A stretch of DNA of 64,000 bases from Corbicula japonica (GCA_038501625.1 JAZAYU010000125.1:1-64000), one strand, 5' to 3'. Numbered from the stretch's first letter, positions 1 to 11,590 are shown. The notes: generated by a model from the letters alone, not told the origin. A program made the numbers and translations.

Positions 1-103
1 GTGTAAAACGACAGAGAAGTGCAGATATTTCTGGTTCTTACTGGTTCCTTTCTAGTTCCTATGATACTGATTGTTAATTTCAAGACCAGAAATTCAAATC
101 GCC

Positions 104-172
104 TTGGTGTAGTGGTTATCACACTCGCCCCTCAAGCTGAGGCCCCGGGTTCAATTCTCGGGAGGGACACTT
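104..172 (+). repeat. tRNA-like relic (pseudo-tRNA or tRNA-derived SINE head)
   Basis: An A-box-like stretch (TGTAGTGGTTATCAC) and a B-box-like stretch (GGTTCAATTCT) sit at tRNA spacing. The T arm pairs well (CCGGG with CTCGG), and the loop contains CTC where the anticodon would be. The acceptor stem has several mismatches and the anticodon stem is offset by a base, so it is not an intact tRNA. It may be a tRNA-Glu-like pseudogene or the head of a SINE. Confidence 0.5.
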
Positions 173-620
173 TTTTTAAAGTTAATTTACGTAAAAGTTG
201 GTAAATTTCGCTCTTGTAACAAGTTGTTATTATTTTCATTTATTGTATTTTAATGACATTTATTCATCATTAGTACTAACTCTACAAGAGGTATTTTATT
301 GAAACTGAATAAATGTACAGTTAATGTTAGACATTCTTCTTTAATCGACGTATTATCACCAGACGAAACTTTTGCACGCTCTTTATTTCTTTCTTTCTTA
401 TATATAAAAATCTTTTCCATCAACGCCGTTTATCTTTTTTTAAAGATATTTCTTGTTAAATATTAATCTAGTTTGCAAGATATTATTAAGTAATTTTTTC
501 AAAACCATTTTGAACAATGTATTGGCATCGTCCGAAAACTGTATTTTGAGTAAGCTTCGATCGCGACATCTTATCAACTTATAGTGCAATTATATTAACC
601 TGCCCATTATGCATACATTA
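173..620. other. AT-rich stretch, nothing recognised
   Basis: No coding, RNA or repeat structure was recognised here. Confidence 0.4.
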
Positions 621-721
621 CACAGTGGTTGAACGTGCTATTTTGAGACGGGGATATCCTTGCTATTTTGGACTGCTCTTTTGCATTTGTATGTATATGT
701 TTAAAACTGCATTCACTTCCA

Positions 722-813
722 TGTGCGTCTATAGCGCAGTTGGTAGGAAGGCAGAAAATACCAAACAACATTTTTTTTGTTTGCCGCTTGGCGCGGGTTC
801 GAGTCGTACTTGG
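722..813 (+). repeat. tRNA-like relic with T-rich middle
   Basis: An A-box-like block (TATAGCGCAGTTGGTAGG) is followed, after a T-rich stretch longer than a normal anticodon arm, by a B-box-like block (GCGGGTTCGAGTCGT). The arms pair poorly. It is best read as a tRNA-derived repeat or pseudogene. Confidence 0.4.
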
Positions 814-1097
814 ACCTATAATATTTTTCGTGGCGTTTTATATTGTAGATGTTTATTGTTTATTTGTGTATTTTTTTTAAATATTATGTTTCTTGGGGGG
901 TTTTATTGATTTATTTTTATGGACGTTTTATTGTTCCGCCATTTTAAAACGTATACACGTTGTGTAAACTACATAGTTCTTAATGATCATCTGCCATACA
1001 TGTAGAAATTAACAACGGTTTCCACGTGAAAAATAACAAAACCGAGAATCTTTATGTAAATAAACGCTTTAACTTAAAAAAGGATAAAACAAAATTG

Positions 1098-1172
1098 GCG
1101 CTAGCAGGACTCGAACCACATACCTTTAGCGTGTGAATGCTGCACTTTACCACTGAGCCATTCCGCCTATAT
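1098..1172 (-). repeat. tRNA-like relic
   Basis: On the minus strand an A-box-like segment (TGGCTCAGTGGTAAAG) and a B-box (TGGTTCGAGTCCTGC) are correctly spaced, and a possible CAC anticodon lies in the loop. The acceptor ends GGCGGAA and TAGCGCC pair only in part and the anticodon stem is degenerate. This is a pseudo-tRNA or SINE head, not a functional gene. Confidence 0.45.
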
Positions 1173-1427
1173 ATACATGCCTAGCGGAAAGAAGACACCT
1201 ATATACTTCATTAGTAATGGATTTCCCGTTGAGGTAATGACGACTTTCACGCTTTGGTGATAAAGTTAAAAATATCACAACCATCCACCGAATAATGTAT
1301 GCAAAATGGGCAGGTTAATATAATCGCACTATACTTGATGAAAGCTTAATCGACATTTGCTCTGTTTTATGGCATTTTCGTCGGTGTCTACATATTTGTA
1401 ATGAAAAGAATGACATTAAAAAAGATC

Positions 1428-1500
1428 CGCTCATAGGATTCGAACTCGCAACCCTTATGACACATTATCAGATATCAGAAGCGTTACTGCCACGGCTATG
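1428..1500 (-). repeat. weak tRNA-like relic
   Basis: On the minus strand a B-box-like GAGTTCGAATCCTA is visible at 1434-1455. An A-box is not clear and the stems are broken. It is the weakest of the tRNA-like group. Confidence 0.25.
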
Positions 1501-2184
1501 AAACCTTTTGTTACATATCTTACAATTTCAACATTATAAGATATGATAGGAAAATCTAACTTCCCTATTTTGTGGAATATTCCAAAAATCTATAAATACA
1601 AAAGTGCATTCACGGCTCAACGCGTAAAATCGGACTATACCAATGCAGCCATTTGTTACAGACTAGGAGCCAAACTTGAACCTATAAAAGTCTCTAGATA
1701 GTGGGAATTCTAAAGATCATTTTCATGATTATTACAGGTAATAGGGTCTTTTCATGCTTTTGAAAAGCAACTGACATTACGGATTTGCGCCGTCACATCT
1801 TACTTATATTATCAAAATGAGCAAATATTTAAAAAAACAGATACCTGTTATCTTGTTCGGAACTCGAAGATAATTGATATGAGTGAGCGGTTGAAGATAT
1901 CAAATATACACGCTTGCCAATATATTTGCACATAAAATGGTGGTTGTTTCATTTAGAAAGTATGAACTTTGTCGGGCTTCTACTATATATGTGGCTTTTT
2001 TGTTTAGCTGAGCATGATTATTTTTGAGCAATAGATCAAAGGCAATGTACTAACTGAAACCTCGGGGAAACATTCAAGACGTAAGGATGATTTGATTGTT
2101 AAATAAATGTGTGTTATCTACGTTATTTTAGCAATATCCTAATAAGGAGGTGAAATTCTTTTTCTTTTCAAAAAGATATTATAC
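1501..2184. other. unassigned AT-rich DNA
   Basis: No gene or repeat was recognised. If the threonine-rich exon at 2185-2524 is real, this is its first intron. Confidence 0.35.
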
Positions 2185-2300
2185 CTTGTTCATTATGGCT
2201 TGTTGGTAATGAGGTTGTTAAGTTTGTTGATGTTGTTGCTGCTGCTACTGCTATTGTTGTTTTTGCTGTCGTCGGTAATGGGGTTGTTGTTGCTGCTGCT

Positions 2301-2331
<31 letters not shown>

Positions 2332-2524
2332 TTGAGGATGTGGTTGTAATTGTTGTGGAGTGTGTTGTTGTTGGTGGTGTTGTTGGTGTTGGTTGTGTTG
2401 CTGATGTTACATTTGTTGAGTTTACTGTTGGTATTACAGTAGTTGCTTCTGTAATTCTGTTCTGTAGACCTCCATGCAACACAACGCAAACTAGAGTACT
2501 TATAACAAATAATCGCTTAGACAT
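2185..2524 (-). CDS. putative first exon of a mucin-like secreted protein
   Basis: A genuine ATG at 2524 opens a frame of 118 codons. Residues 1 to about 19 form a plausible signal peptide (MSKRLFVISTLVCVVLHGG). Most of the rest is threonine with some serine, proline and alanine, and two Asn-X-Thr sites lie near residue 35. Such compositions are typical of O-glycosylated mucin-like stalks. The frame runs past a good donor (AACAAG|GTATAA, exon ending at 2185) that would leave phase 1, so I end the exon there instead of at the stop at 2168. The coding strand is ACA/ACT repeats, so the long frame could be a by-product of a (GTT)n-rich microsatellite. No later exon was recognised. Confidence 0.35.
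2215..2430. repeat. GTT/GCT-rich imperfect trinucleotide tract
   Basis: The plus strand is dominated by TTG, TTGCTG and TGTTGG runs over about 215 bp. It underlies the threonine-rich frame on the minus strand, so it may be coding or simply a microsatellite. Confidence 0.7.
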
Positions 2525-3889
2525 TGTTCAAGTTCTACAACTAACAGCTCTGTTGAAAACACGGAAAGACAATCCGTTAACAGAATGAAAAAAAAACTAT
2601 TGCTGATTAAATTGTGTAATCGAAGTATCCTTTTGATGCCTCAATCACAGTTTGCTAGAGTTATCCGAGTGTTACACAATCCTAGTTTAATAATAAAAAT
2701 TCATCTAGGGTACGTGATACAAATACTTCGAAAACAAATCTAATTAAATCCACCGCATGTTCTTATGCACGATTTACATCATATGACTTCACTAAACGTT
2801 TTAATTATCATCCTGATTTTAAATAAATTCCCTTTCCTGAATATTTGCAATTGCCACGCCTGCTAGAGTTCAATGTTCAAAAAGATTAGACTCACTTCAA
2901 CAAAGGTTGTAAATTAAACAAATCCAAACTATTATTGCACTGCAAACCTAACACATTGCTGTGTAAGTACGTGAAATAATTTATGAAAATTCTGTTCTTA
3001 AATTCCGGTTACACACTAATTTTTAAATATTATAATAACAATATTTGGTGACATCTGAGTTAATGTTACCCTTCTGATCTGAATGAGAAGGGTCCTGATA
3101 AGGGACAACGTGCTCTATGAGTTTTATTATTGCAGTACAGAAGTGATAAAACTAGTCTATAAATCGATAAACAGTTGTTATCAGTTATTATTGTACATTT
3201 GTGAACGTTTGTTCGTGGAATTCAGGTGATAAAACGGCCAAACCCGAAACCACAAAGTTTGAATTATTAGTATTATGTTTACATTGTTAAATCTTCCTTA
3301 AAATTCACATCCTAGTTTGTTTCTTCTATCGCGGTTATTTTAAGTCATGAAAATTCAGTAAACGTCTGAAAACGAAGCATCGGTTATCTCTCTAATTTGA
3401 TGCTTATAGACTAAACCTACCATTTAATGTTTTGTCTTTTTTCTCCTATTCATTACATTGAAAATATACTTGTTTAAAATCTATTATTTGTGTGTTTGTA
3501 AAAGGATTAGTATATGAACTATTTTCCATATACAGGTACATGTATAATGCGCGAAGCGTTATTATGTTCCCCAAAAATTTTTTTTCATACATTCGACAAA
3601 ATTTAAAGTTTTTAAAGAAATATAACCTTGACAACAATATTGTGGGTATTTTTGTTCAACAAATTTATACATTATTAAATAGTTTTAAAATTATGTTTGA
3701 CCTTGAATTTTTTGGTCGCGAATCTAAAGTAATAAAATGCTGATTTCTCTCTTCATATTTAAACGTTCTTTAAACGAACAAAGTTAACCATATTTTCGTC
3801 TATATCATAATACTCATGTAAGCAAATAAATGATGTTTTAAGCTGTTATGCTTTTGAAATTGGATGTGAATAGAATTTTAGTACAGTTA
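2525..3889. other. unassigned AT-rich DNA
   Basis: Only short accidental frames are present, none with a recognisable protein signature. No repeat relation to the rest of the window was noticed. Confidence 0.35.
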
Positions 3890-4185
3890 TTTCACCAGCA
3901 CAGCTTGTACTTGTTTCTTAATATGAGAACCTGTTGGGACAAGTGTGCAGTTGTTGCACCCTAGAACCTGGTTAAAACCACCATTGACAAATTTTTTCCA
4001 CTGACCTTTTCAAGGCTGTAACCCCAAGGGTTCTCATGTTTGTTAATTGTTTGTGGTGTCTTGTTGGACACTGATATTCTTATAGACACATGCTCTCTTT
4101 TCCTCTGTTCTCTTTTGCTGCGTTAGGAGGCTGTGTTTTCCGAGTGTGGCGATTTCTGATAATATTATGCATATTTCACTTGTTT
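3890..4185 (+). repeat. solitary Penelope-tail repeat (family A)
   Basis: This matches the 3' tail of the Penelope-like element at 12.2-15.2 kb. Shared blocks include GAGAACCTGTTGGGACAAGTG, GCACCCTAGAACCTGG, CTGACC...AAGGC.GTAACCCCAA, TTAATTGTTTGTGG and a final GAGGCTGTGTTTTCCGAGTG followed by ATGCATATTTCACTT. No coding part is attached, so it is a solo tail or an independent short element of the same family. Confidence 0.65.
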
Positions 4186-4729
4186 AGGAAATTATAGATC
4201 TAATTAATTGTCTTTACTGTTCTAAATTTTCTTTATACTTGTAAAAAGATGCATTAAAACATTCATTTGTGCAAATTATGACCTGCGAAAATCAGAGACA
4301 CCCGTGTATAATAAATTTAAAGAAGAAACAACCAATCATAATACACATAGAGCTTTATTTATCGCGAAACTATTTTAATCAAGATGTAAATAATGTAAGC
4401 TTAATATCGTCATAACTCTTCTAACTTATGTGTATGGGTTACATGTAGTTACTCTTCAATACAATATTAGCGGCAATAATATTGCCCAAAGGAGCAGCGA
4501 TACTGTTGCGCGACCTAATGAGCAACGATAATATTGCGAATCTTTATGAGCGCAGTGTCATTCCAAAATTGAACAAGTGCATATATTACACTTTAGAGTA
4601 AACAACATCTATTATATATGATGCCGCTAAAAATATTTAAAGATATATGAATAAGTAAATTGACGTCATCTTAATTGTGTCGTTTTAGATAAAATGAAAT
4701 GTGTACTGTTTATTGGTGTAATCTTGAGT

Positions 4730-4868
4730 TGAGCTTAAACCGGGGCTAGGCGGCGTGGGCAGTAATATGCATTCCCATTACTGCCCATGAACAGGCTCAA
4801 TAAAATCGAGTCTGAAATATTTTTATATTTTTCGTGTTCGGTGGCTTTCGAAGTTCTCATCTATTCCA
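4730..4868 (+). repeat. dispersed repeat family B
   Basis: Diagnostic blocks are GCTAGGCGGCGTGGGCAGTA, TACTGCCCATGAACAGGCTC and CGTGTTCGGTGGCTTTC. Related copies occur at 19510-19620, 22760-22915, 55895-56030, 60920-61035 and, reversed, at 61715-61800. No protein or tRNA head is visible, so the class is unknown. Confidence 0.6.
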
Positions 4869-7001
4869 TTATAATTTTAAAGATTGCGTTAGTAGTCAAA
4901 ACTGGGGTTATAAGTCAATACAAGATAGATGAAGCTTCCCATTGAAATTCAGTAACAAATTAAAAAAAAATAGTCGTACACATATTGCAACGCACAACAC
5001 GCATTCAGCCATTTAATACAGTTTCAGCCAGTACTTAATAATTAAATATGGAAGTGATTAATTTTGTTAATAGATTAACTTAATTTTTTTTTTAAAGAGA
5101 AACGGTACCTTCAGGCAGTTGACGCCAATTCGGGAAATGACGTAAAAATGAGCATAAGATATAAATTAGTATCCGCTTCGAATTAGAAATAATAATGGTT
5201 TTATTGATTTATGAATCTATTAAATTTTCATATATCTAATATGAAAATCTCAGATTGTTTATAATCATATTATATTTTATTTAATTTTATTTAGAGATAA
5301 TTATTTTAAAAAATCCAAATATTGGAACAAATAAAATCCCCCCCCCCAAAAAAAAAATAATAATATGACCCCAGAAACCTTTTCTATATTCGTGCCACAT
5401 TTGATAAAACATTCGTTTTCACACGAACAAGAAAACAAAGGACACCACACTTGCTTAACAGACATTACCTTATCTAATCTTCTTACGTCTCCTCGGAGCG
5501 CTTGATTGGGTGTGTCGCCTAGATGAGATAAAATTCACGTTATTTAAGGTCATTTTGGCAAAGATAAATTGTACAAATAAACTCATTCACAATTTAATAC
5601 CGGTTGTTTTACTGCATATTGGCTATCTGCTAGTACAAATCGTCATCTACTTATCGACTTTAATTGATATTTGAAATCCTTGATGTCTGCTAAATAAGAC
5701 CGTGTGTTGTAACTTAAAGGAAGCAAACTTTATATAACTGAAACAAAAATGCATGCAAAGTCTATCACGAACGCGGAACAAGTATTGATACATATTTGGA
5801 TAATAATTATTTCATTCTTCGTTTTTTGTAGATTTAATTGCTTTATTTTTTAATTAGATTAAAAGGGAAGCATGAGCATGTTTATTTTTATTCCATTCTT
5901 CTTTTTGTTTTGTAAATTTAATTGATATTAGTTTTTTAATTAGTTGAAAAAGGATGCGTAACATTTTAAACGCATCGAGAAAGCCACTCCCTGAATTAAA
6001 ACTGTCTTCCTTAATTTCTTCTCAAAGTATTTCAAATTGTTAGTCTTTAAAGTTGCTTTAAGAAGTATATTGTGTTTTGAAGAAATTTTATCACGATTTA
6101 TCCTATATTTGCGATAACCAGATGTCATTGTATTTTCATAAACACTGATAACGCAGGAATTTTTCCTTTTCTTTATATAGTGAACCAAAAATAGCAAAAC
6201 CAATCATGACAGTTTGATTTATATGATTTCATTGGCTGTTTATCGACTACACTTTACTTCTGTGAAGAGAAGACGGAGATTATTAATATGAAATAGAGTT
6301 GTTTACCTAGACTCCAAGGGTGTCTGGGAGCGAACTACAGCATGGTTTATCAATCTAATGTCATTAGGTTTGAGCACTCACGTACTTGCTTACACTTCGA
6401 TCGGCATTGCCAGATGCATTCCGAATTTTTTTTAGCCTTACGTCACAATAGATAACAGCTACCAGGCAGTTTAATTAAAAATGTCACATATATTTCTTGT
6501 ATGTTTGTTTTATTGTTGTTTTTGTATTTTTGTTGTTGTTTTTCTGGTGACTGGTAATTGTGCAAGGGTGTGAATTTTACTTAAACGCAAAAGAATTTTA
6601 AACATGTGACTACGAGGTCGAGATTTCGAAGTGGCTGTCGTATACAAGAGACTACTTTCCGAAACGTTTTTTAAACGAACCTTCTACTTTTTCTATAAAT
6701 ATCAGTTATTTACAAGAAACTATTAACAAAAGCATGATAAAGTGGGTATTAAAACTCAGCTACATGTAAAACTGGTGTATAAATCAATCAAATGGTTAAA
6801 TAAATTACTTTTCCAAATTTTAAAACATAAAATTTCTATCATTTAATTAAGTCAGTCAGTTTAGGTACAAAAAACTTAATTGATTTATAAATTCCTTTTT
6901 TTTAAACTTTACTATCTATCGTGTATTTTGGTCAATCTGTTATATGTATGTATTTCACGTGGAAATTTATACTGAAGTTTCTGTTGTACTTCATGTGGAA
7001 G
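4869..7001. other. unassigned AT-rich DNA
   Basis: No gene was recognised. A C9 run followed by A-rich sequence lies at 5338-5360. Short frames (for example minus 5940-6203) have no family signature. Confidence 0.35.
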
Positions 7002-7211
7002 TTAAGGTAGTCTAACTGTAATGATTTCCCGCGCTTTTTTCTCGAATGTCGGGAATACTCGGTTAACTGTCACAAACAATCGACAATAATCGATGTCGCT
7101 TCGGTTACTATCGGCTCTGACGAGTAGCGTCGGAAGTCACCGAAAGCGAGCCGATGTTTGACGACGTCGCAAATTTATGCGCGGGAAAGCATTACAGTTA
7201 GACTACCTTAA
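7002..7211. mobile_element. MITE with 33-bp terminal inverted repeats, TTAA-flanked
   Basis: The left end TTAAGGTAGTCTAACTGTAA and the right end TTACAGTTAGACTACCTTAA are inverse complements. The match continues inward to GCGCGGGAAA-type sequence with one mismatch, giving arms of about 33 bp. The element is about 210 bp, has no coding capacity and begins and ends in TTAA. TTAA target sites are characteristic of piggyBac-type transposition, so a non-autonomous piggyBac relative is the simplest reading. The GC-rich centre (CGATAATCGATGTCG) stands out from the AT-rich surroundings. Confidence 0.75.
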
Positions 7212-7574
7212 CACAATGTCAAGGGCATGGAGTATAATAAATGTTAACAGGAACGAATAGCAAACATTACTTCCTTAATGATATATCAAATTTCAATGAG
7301 AAAAAAAAGGGATTTTAAAGTAGCAAAATCACATGCAATCCAGCATATTTAAACAAATTATTGGAACACTTTTTAACGAGTGTTTGCCTTAACAGGCCCC
7401 GTGGTAATAAACCTTTCGTTCATACCCATCAATGTCTAAAAGTGAATGTTTTATATCAATACTTAAATTTTAAAATTTTACCTGAATATGTACTATCATA
7501 AATCTGTCATTAAATTGTTTTAGCTGATTGTTTTCTGAAGGTTATAACTTTAAATACAAACAGAAAGAAGTAGC
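7212..7574. other. unassigned spacer
   Basis: Nothing was recognised between the MITE and the minisatellite. Confidence 0.35.
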
Positions 7575-7781
7575 TTTTAAATCATGAACGGGGTCAGTTT
7601 TACTAGTTAATGATGCGGCTTTTTAATCACGAACGGGTTTAGTTTTGATATTAAATTATGCTGCTTTTTAATCACGAACGGGGTCAGTTTTAATAGTTAA
7701 TTATGCGGCTTTTTAATCACTAACGGGGTCAGTTTAAATAGTAAATGATGCGGCTTTTAAATTACAATCGGGATAAGTACT
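7575..7781. repeat. minisatellite, about 45-bp unit, 4.5 copies
   Basis: Units start near 7575, 7621, 7666, 7711 and 7755. They share TTTTAATCACGAACGGGGTC and an ATGCGGC end. The last copy is partial and most diverged. Confidence 0.85.
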
Positions 7782-8154
7782 ATTTCTAAATTGTGAGCAG
7801 CAAAATAGCTCCTCTATGTTAAAGTGACATACCATAAATTTGCGTTTAATGTCATGGTATTTGTATAAGAATTGTCTAGTACCCCATTTGTCTTCTGTGC
7901 TTTCTCAAGAACACTCAAACAACTTTTCATGAGAAAGAAGGATTTCAATGAGAAATACCTCGATATTGCTTTATACCCTTGAGGTGTAGAACTAGAGTTC
8001 AATTGCGAAGACGGTGCATCGATAATGCTAAGTCTCACGAAAAAGGAATGCATCAGTAAATCAAGGTTGGAGTGAAAGTCATCTAATCATTCAAGTGATT
8101 TTTTCTGTTTGTTGCCGACTAAAGAGATCTGCCGGAACAAAATGTTGTTCTTTC

Positions 8155-8520
8155 ATTCTGTTGAACACATTTGGCATTCGCTTGGTGCACCCAAGAATCT
8201 GGTTTAAACCCTAAGTGGCGAAAACCCCACAGGTTCCCGTTGCGTTATGTGTTTTAGATGTCTTATTTGAAACTGATCATTTTATTTACCCATGCTCTTT
8301 TCCTCTCTTCTTTTTGGCTTCGTCGACAAGCTGTGCTTTCTGAGTATGGCTATTTCTGGTCTGAAGGTTATAAAGCTGAGATTGGAAACCAGTCTCAAAT
8401 CTCAAGCATCTGATTGGCTGAAATGGCGAATGGTCGCCATTTCAGCCAATCAGATGCTTGAGATTTGAGATCGGTTTCCATGCTCAGTTTTATAAACTTG
8501 GGCACTGATATGCATATTTC
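8155..8520 (+). repeat. Penelope-tail repeat (family A), split by a hairpin element
   Basis: 8155-8359 aligns with the family A tail (TTGGTGCACCCAAGAATCTGG, CTTTTCCTCTCTTCTTTTTGG, GCTGTGCTTTCTGAGT). The expected terminal block GATATGCATATTTC appears only after the hairpin element, at 8507-8520. Confidence 0.6.
8360..8505. mobile_element. long near-perfect hairpin element
   Basis: Arms 8367-8430 and 8434-8497 are inverse complements with few mismatches and only about 3 bp between them; the inner halves contain CAAGCATCTGATTGGCTGAA and its complement. It interrupts a family A repeat. A decayed relative lies at 60301-60400. It is a foldback or MITE-type element with no coding capacity. Confidence 0.75.
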
Positions 8521-8828
8521 TCTATTTTACATATTTGATTTTCGATTAATCTAAGTAGTAATAAACAATGTACGTATTAATTTTGTGAAAATTATTCCAA
8601 GTGAACGTAACAGAAAAACAATGATAAAAGACAAAAAGTAAGACTCTATAGAGATTTATACAAACTCGGTTGAAATTGCAAAGGTTTTAATTCGACCATT
8701 CAATCTGAGAACATTTTAAAAGTATGCGGGGAAAAACATATTTTTTCTCATGCAGCCGTTATCTAAAAGGGGGTCCCTATAATAAAACAATAAAAGCAGC
8801 GGATGCGCCCTTTACTCTTACAAGAGAT

Positions 8829-11590
8829 TACCTGTGGTGTACAATCAAATGATTTTGGGATAAATATAACACCTCTTGACCATGGCCAATGTCCACTTTA
8901 AGTTGATAAATAATCTCTTAAGATATGAACGGGTGTCTGAATCGTTCGCGCAATATACAAATAGTCGAGATTGTAGAAGCAAATCTGCAGGCTGACAACA
9001 CCTGCCATTAGTTTTTCCCCACAACTAGACATCACAAGTTTTCAGTCAACATTGAAAGACATCATAAAGGACAATTGAAAAAAACAAGTGAGCCTGTTTA
9101 ATTAAACTACTATAATTGTAATTAAAATACCTACTGTCTGCACCGCCTAGCGCTGGGTTAAAAGAAAGGCAATATCTACTCAAAGAAACAGTATCAAAAA
9201 TGAACTTAAATCCTACCAAAACAGAAGTATTGAGATCAGTTTATAATTCAGGATTATCAGTTCAAAAACCTTTCGTAAAAATATACTACTCAGAATTTGG
9301 TAAGGGCCACTTTCATAGTTGTAAGTTTGTAATATAAAAAATATTTTTGAAAATATGAACTATACAACGCTAACAAAATTATAAGGTTTGGTTTTGCTTC
9401 TGCTTCCCTTCCATTATGATAATGTATGAAGGGACGCGGTCCTTCTCAAGGGAGGTAATTGCATAAAGGTTTCTTAATCTTGTAAATTGGATACTCTCCT
9501 TCTGAGAATCATTTCAACCTATTAAGGGTTCTTTTTGGGGTGCTTTAAACACACTAACTGCTCACGTACTTTGTAGACATCTTAGCCTAGTTGGGTTAAA
9601 CATTCAAAACGAAAATTGTAGTTCTGGCTGTTTTCTTTCCAATAGGTGCCTCAAAAATTAATGTTAAGCATCTCTAAACTGTTGTTACACAATTGTTAAA
9701 CCGATATTTATGAAAAATCTAGACAAAAACAAGGACTTTTCCATGAAGTTTCCTAACTCGGACATGCAAAGAAGTTATATATATATATATATTTTATATC
9801 AGCTGTAGATCAATGGTAAGTGCCATTTATTGGCATTGTTCTTTAAGACACAGACAAATCCAGCTGCATATGAGTTATTCATATGAAATATTTGTATAAA
9901 CAATGGTGACTTTTATCAAGATGTAAACTACTTAAAATGCATTTCCTTTTGCCTCTGGTAATTACTTATATTTTAACTTTCGAATGAGAAAGATATTATA
10001 TGTTTGCATTAAATATAATATAGAAAATAGGGTGGCCACTACAATAGATGGATTACCTGTGGTGTACAAACAAATGATGTGGGGATAAATATAACACCTC
10101 TTGGCCATGGCCAATGTCCACTTTAAGTTGATAAATAATCTCTTAAGATATGAAAGGGTGTCTGAATCGTTTAGACGCATAAACAAATAGTCGAGATTTC
10201 AGACACAAATCTGCAGGCAAGTAATAAGTTTTCCCACTACTTTAACGAATTTAGCTACTTTTTAGACATCTTAACCGAGCTGGGCTTAACATTCAAAATA
10301 AATATTGTAGTTCTGGCTGTTTTCTTTCCTATAGGTGCCGCAAAATGTTAAGTATATCTACACTGTTGTTACACAATCGTTACGCCGATGTCCACTTTTA
10401 GACGCATAAACAAATAGTCGAGATTTCAGACACAAATCTGCAGGCATTAAGACCTGTAATAAGTTTTTCCCACAACTGAACAATACTAGTTGTAAGTTTA
10501 TATTCGTAGCATTAAAAGCAATAGACTATGATAAGTAATGCGGGTTGATTGAGCATGTCCATTGACATTACCAAAATGCATTCTATTGTTTGCACCGGCA
10601 AGCCCCGGGTTAAAGGAAACGCAATATCTTCACAATGAAACAGTATCAAAAATGAAATTAAATCCTACCAAAACTGAAGTATTCAGATCATTTAATAAAT
10701 GAGGATTGTCGAATTAAAAACATTTCATTAAAAATATAAATACAGTGAAACCTACCTTAGCAGCCACCTGCGAATAGCAACCACCTCTTTTAAACAGCCA
10801 GTTTGAATATGTCCTAAACTGACATTTTGTTCTCATTTTAACCTGTCTTCAACAGCCACCTATATAGAGCAACCACTTTTGTCACTCCCTTGGGTGGCTG
10901 CTAAAGACAGGTTTGACTGTATACTACATAAAATTTGGAAAGGGTCGCTTTAGTAGTATGTGCGTTTGTTATACAAACAAAACTGTATCTATCAAAAACT
11001 GACTGTTCAAAACCTTAATATCAAAAATTATAATTACAGACTACAAATGAGGCCCTTATAAATTGCGAGTAGTATATTTAAAAATATGTAATATAAAATG
11101 CAAACAAAAATATAATTTCAGGTTTTGCTTCTCCTACCACCCCCCCCCCCCCCACCTTATGATAATATTTGAAGAAACGCGGGTTTTCCCAAGAGAGGTA
11201 ATCGCAGAAAGGTTTCTTAATCTGGTAGATTGGATAGTTTCCTTCTGAGAATTATTTCAACCTTAGGGGTTCGTTTTGGGGTGCTTACAACAGATTACCT
11301 GCTCATCTACTTTGTTGATATCTCGGTTTCACAATCGTTAAGCCGATGATTACGACAAAAACAAGGACTTTTAATAAAGTTTTCTCACTCCGACATGCAA
11401 AGAAGTTTTCATATATTTTATATCGACTGTAGAACTATAGTAAGTAACATTTTGACACTGGCTTTTAAGAAACAGTCATATCAAGCTGCATTTGAATTAA
11501 GTATTATTCATATGGAATAAAGAATGATGACTTATAACAATACTTAAAACTACTTAAAATGCATTTCCTTTTGCTTACATTTTAAATTTC
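8829..11590. repeat. degenerate segmental tandem duplication
   Basis: Blocks from 8829-9960 recur in 10050-11590. One copy pair, sharing GATTACCTGTGGTGTACAA, is 8829-9006 and 10050-10230. Another, sharing AAATCCTACCAAAAC, is 9140-9280 and 10585-10720. Further pairs are 9460-9560 with 11195-11290, and 9750-9930 with 11385-11575. A shorter third piece (10250-10470) repeats parts of both. The offsets differ between blocks (about 1.2, 1.45 and 1.6 kb), so later insertions and deletions occurred. No gene was recognised. Confidence 0.65.
10741..10921. mobile_element. TA-flanked MITE
   Basis: The ends TACAGTGAAACCTACCTTAG and the inverse of GCTAAAGACAGGTTTGACTGTA match over about 28 bp, and the element is bounded by TA on both sides. 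About 180 bp, non-coding. TA-flanked CAGT...-type ends suggest a Tc1/mariner-like MITE (inference). It sits in only one copy of the segmental duplication, so it inserted later. Confidence 0.7.

Noticed and set aside
104..172. Intact tRNA gene
   Set aside because: The T arm is good but acceptor and anticodon stems have too many mismatches and a shifted loop.
625..909. 94-codon hydrophobic frame
   Set aside because: It overlaps a tRNA-like relic and T-rich DNA; the hydrophobicity comes from T-rich codons and no family is recognised.
7575..7781. CRISPR-like array
   Set aside because: Repeats are contiguous with no unique spacers, and the sequence is eukaryotic; it is a minisatellite.
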